Source of the DNA: Chitinophagaceae bacterium
GTDB taxonomy: Bacteria > Bacteroidota > Bacteroidia > Chitinophagales > Chitinophagaceae
Direction: 5' to 3'
Assembly: GCA_947451935.1 (NCBI GenBank)
Contig: CANGBH010000018.1
Span: forward strand, 1 to 41,153
DNA length: 41,153 nt
Part shown: in pieces, positions 15,996 to 23,438 of the stretch
Layout: each line of letters starts with the position of its first letter
Position numbering within the stretch: position 1 is the stretch's first letter
Notes under the pieces: generated by a model
Databases searched by the model: none
The model's input: the letters and a program-made list of their open reading frames with translations, nothing else
Told to the model about the DNA's origin: nothing
Made by a program: the position numbers and the translations under genes

Positions 15996-17522
15996 ATGCA
16001 AAAACTTCTTATCATTTTCATCTTTTCACTTTTAGGAGCCACTTCGTTTGCTCAAAAAACAGTGTCTGTTTCAAAAAAATTTGCAGCAACCATCACGGCC
16101 GAAGACCTTAGTAAACATCTCTACATTGTTGCTGGAAAAGAAATGGAAGGCAGAGAAACGGCGAGTCCTGGTCAACGTAAGGCAGCGGCGTATATTGAAA
16201 ATCACTTTGCTTCACTCGGACTAAAACCTGGGAATAATGGCTCGTATCAAATGACCTATCCTGTGTATAAAGATACCGTGTTGGGTGTTGATCTAATGCT
16301 TGATGGTAAAGGCTTTGAGCTGAATAAAGACTTTGTTCCGTCGTATTATTTAAACAACAATGCGACCAACAATTTCTCTGAAATTGTTTTTGTTGGGCAT
16401 GGTATTGTTGATAAGGATGTAGATGATTATGCTGGTCTAGATGTAGCCGGTAAGGCCGTATTGATCATGGATGGTGCCCCTGCAGATTTTAAGCCTTCTG
16501 AAGCTGGATATATGGCATCTTCTGGGATGTATGGTAAAATGCGTACGGCTAGAAGCAAAGGTGCTGCGGCAATACTTATTTCTGGAGGAGGTTTTCCACG
16601 CAAGTCGGGCAAACCTGCTGGAGCGATGAGCAATGATATATTTAAGGCTGAAGTATTTCCTAATATTTATACAATCTCAGATGCCGCTGCAAAATCAATA
16701 GCCGGGGCCGATTGGACAGCTTGGAAAGAAGCTGGAAAAACAGCGAAGGTTCCTGGTAAAGTGATTCAAGCTAACCTAACCGTGTCTTTTCAAAAAAAGA
16801 CGCAGGAATTATACAGCAGCAATGTATTGGGTATTTTAGAGGGTTCTGATAAATCAGATGAGTGGTTAGTGGTTACTGCCCATTATGATCACTTAGGAAA
16901 AGATGGAGATGTTATCTACTATGGTGCAGATGATGACGGATCTGGTACAGTCTCTGTGTTGGAAATTGCTGAGGCATTTGCTAAAGCGAAAGCTGCAGGA
17001 AAAGGTCCACGTCGCAACATTTTATTTATGACAGTTAGCGGTGAAGAAAAAGGCCTTTGGGGGTCTGAATATTTTTCAAATCATCCATCCATTCCGTTGG
17101 ATAAAGTGAGTGCTGATCTTAATATCGATATGATCGGAAGGATAGACACAGAGCGCACTTCAGACGATACAACCAATTATATTTATGTTGTTGGAGATGA
17201 CAAATTAAGTACTGAATTAAAGCCAATTAGTGAAGGCGTGAACAAGCAATTTACAAAGCTTGTATTGGATTATAAGTTCAATGATCCAAAAGACACTGAA
17301 CGCATTTATTACAGAAGTGATCATTATAATTTCGCTAGCAAAGGAGTGCCAATCATATTTTATTATGACGGTATGTTAAAAGCAGATTATCATAAACCAA
17401 CCGATACTCCCGACAAGATTAACTACGTATTGATGGCAAAACGCGCTCAATTGGTTTTTCATACAGCTTGGGAAATGGCGAATCGTGATAAAATGGTCGC
17501 TAGGGATAAAAAGTTGGATTAA
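15996..17522 (+). CDS. secreted M28-family metallopeptidase with PA domain
   Basis: A 508-residue exported zinc aminopeptidase-like protein. It has a signal peptide (MQKLLIIFIFSLLGATSFAQ), a protease-associated insert around residues 130-250 ('VFVGHGIVDKDVDDYAGLDVAGKAVLIMDGAP'), then the M28 catalytic domain. Metal ligands are visible in 'TAHYDHLG' (about His296), 'GADDDGSGTVSVLEIAEAF', 'SGEEKGLWGSEYF', 'LNIDMIGR' and the final 'DYHKPTDTPDKI'. The frame is open upstream to 15882, but only the ATG at 15996 gives a signal peptide directly. It is probably a periplasmic or secreted peptidase for peptide nutrition. It appears monocistronic and ends region 2. Confidence 0.9.
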   Translation: MQKLLIIFIFSLLGATSFAQKTVSVSKKFAATITAEDLSKHLYIVAGKEMEGRETASPGQRKAAAYIENHFASLGLKPGNNGSYQMTYPVYKDTVLGVDLMLDGKGFELNKDFVPSYYLNNNATNNFSEIVFVGHGIVDKDVDDYAGLDVAGKAVLIMDGAPADFKPSEAGYMASSGMYGKMRTARSKGAAAILISGGGFPRKSGKPAGAMSNDIFKAEVFPNIYTISDAAAKSIAGADWTAWKEAGKTAKVPGKVIQANLTVSFQKKTQELYSSNVLGILEGSDKSDEWLVVTAHYDHLGKDGDVIYYGADDDGSGTVSVLEIAEAFAKAKAAGKGPRRNILFMTVSGEEKGLWGSEYFSNHPSIPLDKVSADLNIDMIGRIDTERTSDDTTNYIYVVGDDKLSTELKPISEGVNKQFTKLVLDYKFNDPKDTERIYYRSDHYNFASKGVPIIFYYDGMLKADYHKPTDTPDKINYVLMAKRAQLVFHTAWEMANRDKMVARDKKLD

Positions 17523-17623
17523 TAGGCAACTTTAGGCATTCTGGTACTTTGATTTAGTCTGCCATCTATGTACTATTCTTCTTCATTTTTCGTTAAATTT
17601 AGAAGATGAACAACACGTGATTT

Positions 17624-17711
17624 GGGAGATAAAAGATAAGGTGAGAAATTTAGGTATACTGGTTGTAAAAGCAACCCCAATACATGTTTCTCTCCCTTGC
17701 TTCTATCTCCC
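17624..17711. repeat. imperfect inverted repeat downstream of the M28 peptidase
   Basis: GGGAGATAAAAGATAAGG and following (17624-17648) pairs with the segment 17687-17711 ending CTTCTATCTCCC; about 20 of 25 positions are complementary. As at other sites, the left arm has no C and the right arm no G. Confidence 0.6.
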
Positions 17712-17777
17712 TTTTCATTTTTTATAATGTGTTGATAATTAATAGCTAACGGTAAGAAAGCCTTCTTTTAATTGGTT

Positions 17778-17785
17778 TACCTTTG
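17778..17785 (+). promoter_or_regulatory. candidate -7 element for the polysaccharide operon
   Basis: TACCTTTG is an exact match to TAnnTTTG and predicts a transcript beginning near 17790 with a leader of about 70 nt ahead of the antiterminator gene. A matching -33 element is not evident. Confidence 0.4.
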
Positions 17786-17861
17786 AAAGGAGTTAGGCAG
17801 AAGGGTTACTCGGTCCAATTTAAACATGTGACTGAGGTGGCGAAGCCATAAAAAATATACA

Positions 17862-18362
17862 ATGAGTGAAGTGAAGAAATGGTATGCTTTGTATACCAAG
17901 CCAAGATGGGAAAAGAAAATTTTTAAGTCCTTGCAGTTGAAAGGAATAGAGGCCTATTGCCCGTTGAATAAGGTGAGGCGAAAATGGAGTGACCGAATCA
18001 AGGTTATTGAAGAGCCATTATTCAAAAGTTATATTTTCGTAAGGGTATCAGAAGAATTGAAGACTGACATCCGATATGTAGATGGCATTCTGAATTTTGT
18101 ATATTGGAATGGAAAACCGGCTATTGTAAAAGATGAAGAAATTATTGAGATTAAGAAATTCATGTCGGAATACGAGGATGTAGAAGTAAGAGCGATTGAT
18201 GTACTACCTGCTGATGAAGTGATGGTCAATGCTGGTGTGATGATGGGTGCTTCTGGTCGTGTGATTCGCACCATGGGAAATAACATTGTAGAGGTAAGAG
18301 TAGATAGTTTAGGATTTATTCTCACTGCAAAATTCGATCGTAAAAATGTTATTAAACTATAA
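17862..18362 (+). CDS. UpxY-like transcription antiterminator (NusG paralogue)
   Basis: A 166-residue NusG-family protein. It has an N-terminal NGN domain ('KKWYALYTKPRWEKKIFKSLQLKGIEAYCPLNKVRRKWSDR', then 'PLFKSYIFVRV') and a C-terminal KOW domain (about residues 115-166; 'VMMGASGRVIRTMGNNIVEVRVDSLGFILTAKFD'). In Bacteroides, UpxY proteins are the first genes of capsule operons and prevent premature termination in the leader. Position as the first gene of this locus, just ahead of the Wza- and Wzc-like genes, fits that role. Regulation by its own leader (17790-17861) is inferred. The coding end lies 19 nt before the Wza-like start. Confidence 0.9.
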   Translation: MSEVKKWYALYTKPRWEKKIFKSLQLKGIEAYCPLNKVRRKWSDRIKVIEEPLFKSYIFVRVSEELKTDIRYVDGILNFVYWNGKPAIVKDEEIIEIKKFMSEYEDVEVRAIDVLPADEVMVNAGVMMGASGRVIRTMGNNIVEVRVDSLGFILTAKFDRKNVIKL

Positions 18363-18381
18363 TTCTAAAACAATAAACCTC

Positions 18382-19170
18382 ATGAGGTTCATTTCATTCA
18401 TAGCTGCATTGTTCTATCTAAGTTCTTGCACTACTTATAGTAAGTTGCAGTACTTGCAAGGAGAAATTGATTCTACAAAGTATAGTCAATTCAAGGTGCC
18501 TGAACAACGTGCTCAAAAGGGAGATCAACTAACCATCAATGTATTCAGTGATAATGCTGCGGCTAGTGCACCATTTAATACAGGCTCATTAACTACATCA
18601 GCAGGAAGCACATCCTCTTCACTACAACCTTCAAGTAATACAGCTTCAGTAAATCCTGGAGCGTATGAAGTAGATAAAGATGGAAATATATTTTTTCCGG
18701 TACTTGGTATTTTGCATGTTGAAGGATTAACAAAAGAAGGGATGTCAAATTTGTTGAATAGTAAACTCAAAGGCACATACCTCAATAATCCATACTACGT
18801 TATTCGATTTCAAAATTTAAAATTCACTGTCTTTGGTGAAGTGGGTCGGCCAGGAGTATATCCCTTGGTTAGAAATAACCTCAATATTTTTGAGGCGTTA
18901 ACTTCTGCTGGTGATTTAACCATGTATGGTAAACGTTCGAATATATTGGTGATTCGCGAAAATAATGGCAAGAGAGAATTTGGACGAATTGATATAACGA
19001 AGCCAGATGTATTTAACTCACCTTATTATTATTTGCAGCAAAACGATATGGTGTTGGTGGATATGAGCAAACAGAAAGTGTTGGGAGGCGATCAAGCGGC
19101 GCTGAGAAATCTGAGCTTATTGTTATCATTTGTAACAACCCTATCCTTCGTATTCAGAATATTCAATTAA
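18382..19170 (+). CDS. wza: Wza-like polysaccharide export lipoprotein
   Basis: Outer membrane polysaccharide export protein of the OPX family. From the ATG at 18382 the 262-residue product has a lipoprotein signal with lipobox LSSC (FIAALFYLSSC). A polysaccharide export (Poly_export) domain follows ('KGDQLTINVFSDN', 'VDKDGNIFFPVLGILHVEGLTKEGMSNLLNSKL'), then a SLBB domain ('FTVFGEVGRPGVYPLVRNNLNIFEALTSAGDLTMYGKRSNILVI'). A C-terminal hydrophobic helix (LSLLLSFVTTLSFVFRIF) matches Bacteroidota OPX proteins. An upstream in-frame ATG at 18346 overlaps upxY and would spoil the lipoprotein signal. A serine/threonine-rich insert lies at about residues 63-90. Confidence 0.9.
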   Translation: MRFISFIAALFYLSSCTTYSKLQYLQGEIDSTKYSQFKVPEQRAQKGDQLTINVFSDNAAASAPFNTGSLTTSAGSTSSSLQPSSNTASVNPGAYEVDKDGNIFFPVLGILHVEGLTKEGMSNLLNSKLKGTYLNNPYYVIRFQNLKFTVFGEVGRPGVYPLVRNNLNIFEALTSAGDLTMYGKRSNILVIRENNGKREFGRIDITKPDVFNSPYYYLQQNDMVLVDMSKQKVLGGDQAALRNLSLLLSFVTTLSFVFRIFN

Positions 19171-19195
19171 TAGTTAGTCAAAAGACAATCCACTA

Positions 19196-21592
19196 ATGGA
19201 GCAACAACAAAACAGCAAGCTGAAAATCCCATTTAAAGAGGAGTTCAGCATACGCGAATTTATACTGCGCTATATTCATGTGATACCTTGGGCTATCATA
19301 ACGATTTCTATTACGTTGATGATTGCGTATACCAAGATACGGTATACCAATCCAGTTTATCAAGCCTTTGGTAAAGTAATTATGAAATCGGATGGCAGCC
19401 GAGGCTCCTCTTCAAAAGGGAAGTTTGCTGATTTATATATGATGCAAACGGATAACAGTGATTTAGATGATGAAATGGAGCTTATTAAGTCCTCGTCCAT
19501 GGCTCGCTTAGTTATTCAATCCTTAGGGTTGCAGCAGCAATACTTACTGAAGGGAAGTTTTAGAACGACGCCTGTACATGCTAGCATGGCACCCATAGAA
19601 TGCAAAATACTTTCTTTGGTAGATTCTAGTGCACGCATAAATCTCGAGATATTGGTATTAAACAATAATTCGTTTAGTGTAGTAGGAATTCCAACCCCTA
19701 TCAAATTTGGGGAAGCATTTCAGTATGCGTCAGCTACGTTCATAATCAATAGTAAAGATCCACACATATCAACTAGTCCTAATAAAAATATCATCGTTAC
19801 GTGGACTCCACTCGATGACATGGCAAAAAGTTTGGCAGGTCAAATTCAATTGACTGCGTCAACAACTGGATCACATGTGTTGACATTTAGTATAACGCAT
19901 GAAAATGCTCAAATTGCAAAAGACATTATCAATGGTTTTTTATCTGTTTATGAGCAATATTCATTAAACGACAAAAGAGCTGTTGCAAAAAATACCATAG
20001 AATTTATCAATGGTCAACTTGGTTTAGCAAGCGAAGAGTTGAGTGGAGTGGAATCTAACTTACAAGGTTTTCGAGAACAAAATAAAGTAATTGCTCCAGA
20101 AGAGCAGGCTAATGTATTCATTGATAAAATGAGTACGGGTGAGAAGTTGTTGGAAGAGCAAGGGGTTAAATTGAAGTTGATTGAGTACATGGGTAAGTAT
20201 TTAGCGGATAACAAAAATCAATACCGTGGATTACCTGTTGTGATTGGTATGGATGATGCAAGTTTTGGAGCATTAGTTTCTGACTACAATAGATTGCAAC
20301 TTCAACGTGAAATTGCACTCAATACCATGCCTTCAGGTAATCCGATTATTAAGGATTTGGAAACAGCCATGGATAAGCAACGTAATGAAATGGTCTTAGC
20401 ATTATCAAATGCAAAAGAAAGCTTATTGCTAGGAATAAAGGATTATCAAGGGAAGAGCAAGTTAGCCAATGCAGAATTGAATAGAGTTCCGGGAAAGCAG
20501 CGCACGATGTTGGATATTATGCGTAAACAAAAAATTGCAGAAGAACTCTATACATTTCTGTTGGAAAGAAAATTGGAAACATCCATTGGGTCTGCATCAA
20601 CGATCTCTAGTATTCAAATTCTTGAACCAGGATTTTCTTCAGGAGTTCCAATTAGTCCAAACACAAAAGGCATCTATATGTTTGCCTTTGCCATCGGTTT
20701 AGTTTTTCCTGTACTGGTTGTATTTATTAAGGAGTTGTTGAATGATAAGATTAAAAATAAATCTGATTTAGATGTCTTTACTACTGCACCAGTTTTGGGA
20801 GAAGTGGGACATTCTGAATCGAATAAGTCGTTAATCATTACAACAAGCGATAGACGATTTATTTCAGAGCAGTTTAGAATTTTGCGTACGAACCTTCAGT
20901 ACATTTTTCTAAAGAAGCAATCTTCATATGTATTGCTGCTAACATCATCTGTGAGTGGTGAAGGAAAGAGTTTTATTTCTACTAATATGGCAGCCGTTAT
21001 GGCCGTTTCCGGAAAGAAAACGGTCCTCCTAGAATTTGATATACGCAAGCCAAGGGTCATGCAGGGATTAGGGATGGATTATAAACGTAACAAAGGGATA
21101 AGTAATTATTTAGTGGGTAATGCATCGTTACAAGAGATTATTCAACAGGTACCTGACATGGAGAATTTATTCGTTATTCCGTGTGGACCTATTCCTCCCA
21201 ATCCAGCTGAGTTGATTTTGAGTGAACGGCTTAAGCAGTTTTTTGATGAGGTGAGAACGGAATTTGAAATGGTTATTGTGGATACTGCACCAGTTGGTTT
21301 AGTGAGTGATGGGTATGTGTTAAGTCAATTTAGTGATGCATCCTTATATGTTGTTCGGCATAATTTCACCCTCAAGCAGCAGATAGAAAATATTCAAATG
21401 ATTTATGAAGCAGGTAAACTGCCAAAGATGTCGTTAGTGATTAATGACGTGCGTGCGTTGATAGGCTATGGAAAGTATTATGGCTATGTGAATTATGGCA
21501 CCATGAGCTATGGCGCAGAAGTGTCTCATTATTTTGATGTGACTAAACGGAAAGGATTTATACGTTTTCTTAGAAAAATATTTGGAGTATAA
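19196..21592 (+). CDS. wzc: Wzc-like polysaccharide co-polymerase / bacterial tyrosine kinase
   Basis: A 798-residue inner membrane protein that couples polysaccharide synthesis to export. It begins with a short cytoplasmic segment, then TM1 (about 29-45, IPWAIITISITLMIAY) and a Wzz/GNVR periplasmic region with coiled coils around residues 260-470. TM2 is near residues 497-515 ('MFAFAIGLVFPVLVVFI'). The cytoplasmic BY-kinase has Walker A 'SVSGEGKSF' (about 586-594), Walker A' 'VLLEFDIRKP' and Walker B 'MVIVDTAP'. The C-terminus has a tyrosine cluster ('YGKYYGYVNYGTMSYGAE'), the usual autophosphorylation substrate. It follows the Wza-like gene by 25 nt. Confidence 0.93.
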   Translation: MEQQQNSKLKIPFKEEFSIREFILRYIHVIPWAIITISITLMIAYTKIRYTNPVYQAFGKVIMKSDGSRGSSSKGKFADLYMMQTDNSDLDDEMELIKSSSMARLVIQSLGLQQQYLLKGSFRTTPVHASMAPIECKILSLVDSSARINLEILVLNNNSFSVVGIPTPIKFGEAFQYASATFIINSKDPHISTSPNKNIIVTWTPLDDMAKSLAGQIQLTASTTGSHVLTFSITHENAQIAKDIINGFLSVYEQYSLNDKRAVAKNTIEFINGQLGLASEELSGVESNLQGFREQNKVIAPEEQANVFIDKMSTGEKLLEEQGVKLKLIEYMGKYLADNKNQYRGLPVVIGMDDASFGALVSDYNRLQLQREIALNTMPSGNPIIKDLETAMDKQRNEMVLALSNAKESLLLGIKDYQGKSKLANAELNRVPGKQRTMLDIMRKQKIAEELYTFLLERKLETSIGSASTISSIQILEPGFSSGVPISPNTKGIYMFAFAIGLVFPVLVVFIKELLNDKIKNKSDLDVFTTAPVLGEVGHSESNKSLIITTSDRRFISEQFRILRTNLQYIFLKKQSSYVLLLTSSVSGEGKSFISTNMAAVMAVSGKKTVLLEFDIRKPRVMQGLGMDYKRNKGISNYLVGNASLQEIIQQVPDMENLFVIPCGPIPPNPAELILSERLKQFFDEVRTEFEMVIVDTAPVGLVSDGYVLSQFSDASLYVVRHNFTLKQQIENIQMIYEAGKLPKMSLVINDVRALIGYGKYYGYVNYGTMSYGAEVSHYFDVTKRKGFIRFLRKIFGV

Positions 21593-21653
21593 AGCATGAT
21601 TTTCTTTTAAGCAATCTTTTAACTAATTAGAACTTAAACCAATTAAAACGAAT

Positions 21654-21710
21654 GCGATAGATATTGATCAGGAGAAATGGGATTTAGAAATAAAGCCCCA
21701 ATCGCATCTA
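21654..21710 (+). other. probable 5' coding extension of the Wzm permease without a standard start
   Basis: In the frame of the permease, 21654-21710 encodes AIDIDQEKWDLEIKPQSHL. 'EIKPxS' followed by the L-DINLKEVW segment is the normal N-terminus of ABC polysaccharide permeases. No ATG/GTG/TTG exists in this frame between the stop at 21624 and the TTG at 21711. The ATG at 21652 is one base out of register and meets TAG after one codon. A lost base after that ATG, or an ATT start at 21663, would explain it. Confidence 0.5.
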
Positions 21711-22553
21711 TTGGATATCAACCTCAAAGAAGTATGGAAATACCGTGATTTGATGTGGATGTTTGTAAAGCGCGATTTCACTGCTCAGTTTAAACAAACT
21801 ATTCTAGGTCCGTTATGGCATTTTATACAACCTCTGTTTACCACGATTGTATATTTAGTGGTGTTTACAAACATTGCTAAGATTTCAACCGACGGTGTGC
21901 CTCCAACGTTATTTTATATGAGTGGCATTGCGTTATGGAATTATTTTTCATCGTGCTTAAATGCCACTTCAAATACGTTTGTTGCTAATGCGGGTATTTT
22001 TGGAAAAGTATATTTCCCAAGGTTGGTGATGCCACTGTCTACGGTGTTGAGTAATATGGTGAAATTTGGTATTCAGTTTTTGTTGCTGTTAATCACCATG
22101 GCCTGGTATTACTTCAACCCTTCAACCCTTCAACACTCCTCAACCCTTCAACCCTTCAACCACTTCAACTTCTTCAACCCTTCAACCTTATTGCTGCTCC
22201 CCATTTTAGTCCTCATCATGGCCGGATTAGGTCTTGGGCTAGGTATAATCATTTCATCGATGACAACAAAGTACCGCGACTTAACTGTCTTGATTGGCTT
22301 TGCGGTGCAGTTGTTGATGTATGCTACTCCGGTTGTGTATCCGATGTCTGCCATTACCAATGAACGATTGAGGTTTTGGATTTCTGTTAATCCATTAACG
22401 CCGATTATGGAAGCCTTTCGATATGCCACATTAGGTAGTGGAAGTTTTACAGTGGGAGGAATACTGTATAGTGCAGTGTTTATGATTATTACTTTATTCG
22501 TTGGCTTGGTTATATTTAGTAAGGTGGAGAAGACGTTTATGGATACTGTTTAA
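21711..22553 (+). CDS. wzm: ABC-2 type polysaccharide export permease (Wzm-like)
   Basis: Inner membrane permease that, with the ATPase encoded at 24706, exports a lipid-linked glycan. From TTG 21711 it is 280 residues. It has 'VWKYRDLMWMFVKRDFTAQFKQTILGPLWHFIQPLFTT' and 'ALWNYFSSCLNATSNTFVANAGIFGKVYFPRLVMPLS', a helix 'IQFLLLLITMAWYYF', then 'LLLLPILVLIMAGLGLGLGIIISSMTTKYRDL' and 'VNPLTPIMEAFRY'. Between the last two membrane parts, about 28 residues (NPSTLQHSSTLQPFNHF and onward) are encoded by an 86-nt G-free repeat array, unlike normal family members. The true N-terminus likely extends upstream. Family certain, start uncertain. Confidence 0.9.
   Translation: MDINLKEVWKYRDLMWMFVKRDFTAQFKQTILGPLWHFIQPLFTTIVYLVVFTNIAKISTDGVPPTLFYMSGIALWNYFSSCLNATSNTFVANAGIFGKVYFPRLVMPLSTVLSNMVKFGIQFLLLLITMAWYYFNPSTLQHSSTLQPFNHFNFFNPSTLLLLPILVLIMAGLGLGLGIIISSMTTKYRDLTVLIGFAVQLLMYATPVVYPMSAITNERLRFWISVNPLTPIMEAFRYATLGSGSFTVGGILYSAVFMIITLFVGLVIFSKVEKTFMDTV
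22107..22192 (+). repeat. G-free CTTCAACCC array inside the Wzm coding sequence
   Basis: 86 consecutive bases contain no G and consist mostly of iterated CTTCAACCC/CTTCAACC words. The reverse complement uses the same words (GGGTTGAAG) as the C-free arrays that follow the gene. It stays in frame with the permease, adding a low-complexity N/P/S/T/L/F-rich loop. Confidence 0.9.
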
Positions 22554-22675
22554 GGTTGAGGGAGGTTGAGAGAGGTTTAGGAATGTTGAGGGAGGTTTAG
22601 GAAGGTTGAGGAGTGTTGAAGAGGTTTAAGGGGTTGAAGTATTTGAAGATGTTCAAGGGTTGAAGTGGTTGAAGA
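22547..22675 (+). repeat. C-free GGTTGAGG/GGTTTAGG array after Wzm
   Basis: The 107 bases 22547-22653 contain no C; the array goes on with one C to about 22675 (GGGTTGAAGTGGTTGAAG). Words are GGTTGAGG, GGTTTAGG and GTTGAAG. GGGTTGAAGTGGTTGAAG here is nearly complementary to CTTCAACCACTTCAAC inside the permease gene, so the two arrays can be seen as arms of one long-range inverted repeat. Confidence 0.85.
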
Positions 22676-22751
22676 ATTCTTGAATTATGCGATATATAGA
22701 TTGGGTAAAGTAATAATACATACAGAAAAAAGAGACCTTCACCGTGAACGA

Positions 22752-22913
22752 ATGGAACGACACTTGGCATTAACGCCAGAAGAGCGTTTCCATGATTTAG
22801 TGAAGTTGTGTATGTTTTCCATGAAGATGGCTGGACGTAAAACGATTGGAGATCCACAAGGGAAAGGATTGGTGGTCAGAAAAAAATCAATTGAACTAGA
22901 TGGAGCACGTTGA
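22752..22913 (+). CDS. small protein upstream of nucleotidyltransferase
   Basis: Taking the ATG at 22752, this is 53 residues beginning MERHLALTPEERFHDLVKLC and ending VVRKKSIELDGAR; basic and helical, with no membrane segment. An in-frame GTG at 22665 would add 29 residues, but its first codons fall in the C-free repeat, so the shorter form was preferred. I do not recognise the family. It overlaps the next gene by 14 nt, which implies translational coupling with the nucleotidyltransferase. That arrangement is common for two-gene toxin-antitoxin or defence modules, but such a role is an inference only. Confidence 0.55.
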   Translation: MERHLALTPEERFHDLVKLCMFSMKMAGRKTIGDPQGKGLVVRKKSIELDGAR

Positions 22914-23358
22914 GTTTATACGATTTGCTAAACTACTCAATGCAATGGGTGTGAGGTACATGGTAGTAGGAGGTTTTGCAGTAAACCATTACGGATACAA
23001 AAGAACCACAAGTGATATTGATTTGTATATCAAGGATGCTCTCGAAAACCGAAGGGCATTGCTAGAAGCATTAGATAAAATGGGTTATGGGAGAATGGAA
23101 GAATTGCTTACCGTTCCTATGCTTGCAGGGTATTGTGAAATTATGATGGATGATGGTTTTTATGTTGATTTAATGACTTCTATTCCTGGCCTAGACGCAG
23201 AAAGATATGATGAGCAATACAAGCGCATCCAGTTTAGTACCATCGATGGTGTTGAAATTCCTTACATTAATTATAATGATCTTCTTGAAAACAAGCGAGC
23301 AACCGCTAGGCCTAAGGACATTGATGATTATGATAATTTAGAAAAGTTGAGAAGTTGA
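22900..23358 (+). CDS. nucleotidyltransferase-fold protein (DUF6036/AbiEii-like)
   Basis: A 152-residue protein of the minimal nucleotidyltransferase fold. 'YMVVGGFAVNHYGYKRTTSDIDLYI' supplies the GG motif (Gly24-Gly25) and the metal-binding Asp39 and Asp41 of the hG-DxD pattern. 'FYVDLMT' gives the third carboxylate (Asp90). The protein resembles small Bacteroidota nucleotidyltransferases related to AbiEii/DUF6036, found in accessory positions. It is translationally coupled to the preceding small gene. It might modify tRNA or protein as a toxin, or regulate a partner; sequence alone cannot decide. Its 3' end runs into a C-free repeat. Confidence 0.8.
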   Translation: MEHVEFIRFAKLLNAMGVRYMVVGGFAVNHYGYKRTTSDIDLYIKDALENRRALLEALDKMGYGRMEELLTVPMLAGYCEIMMDDGFYVDLMTSIPGLDAERYDEQYKRIQFSTIDGVEIPYINYNDLLENKRATARPKDIDDYDNLEKLRS

Positions 23359-23398
23359 AGGAGTTGAAGAGGTTGAAGAGTTAAAGGAGTAGAAAAGT
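23320..23398 (+). repeat. C-free GTTGAAGAG array between nucleotidyltransferase and mazE
   Basis: 79 bases without C, the first part still coding for the end of the nucleotidyltransferase and the rest non-coding words GTTGAAGAGG/GTTGAGAA. Same word family as the arrays at 22547 and 24090. Confidence 0.75.
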
Positions 23399-23410
23399 CT
23401 ATATAAAATA

Positions 23411-23434
23411 GTTATAACAAATGTTATAACTTTG
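23411..23434 (+). promoter_or_regulatory. operator-like repeat overlapping the mazEF promoter
   Basis: The palindrome GTTATAAC occurs twice (23411-23418 and 23423-23430), separated by four bases. The second copy overlaps TAACTTTG (23427-23434), an exact TAnnTTTG -7 box. The antitoxin ATG follows at 23439, so the transcript would be nearly leaderless. The layout is what autorepression by an AbrB-type antitoxin would need. Confidence 0.55.
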
Positions 23435-23438
23435 AAAA

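Larger units (their letters stand above)
17523..17861. other. intergenic region before the polysaccharide locus
   Basis: This 339-nt gap holds no gene. It contains an imperfect inverted repeat (17624-17711), an AT-rich stretch (17712-17750), a -7-like box at 17778 and a possible leader of about 75 nt before the upxY-like start. The repeat probably marks the end of the M28 peptidase transcript and the box the beginning of the polysaccharide operon. Confidence 0.6.

Noticed and set aside
17787-17850. tRNA-like fragment (GGTTACTCGGTCC)
   Set aside because: No acceptor stem, anticodon arm or CCA-side pairing could be drawn.
22665-22751. GTG-started longer form of the small protein before the nucleotidyltransferase
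   Set aside because: Its first codons lie in the C-free repeat; the ATG at 22752 was preferred, though the longer form cannot be excluded.
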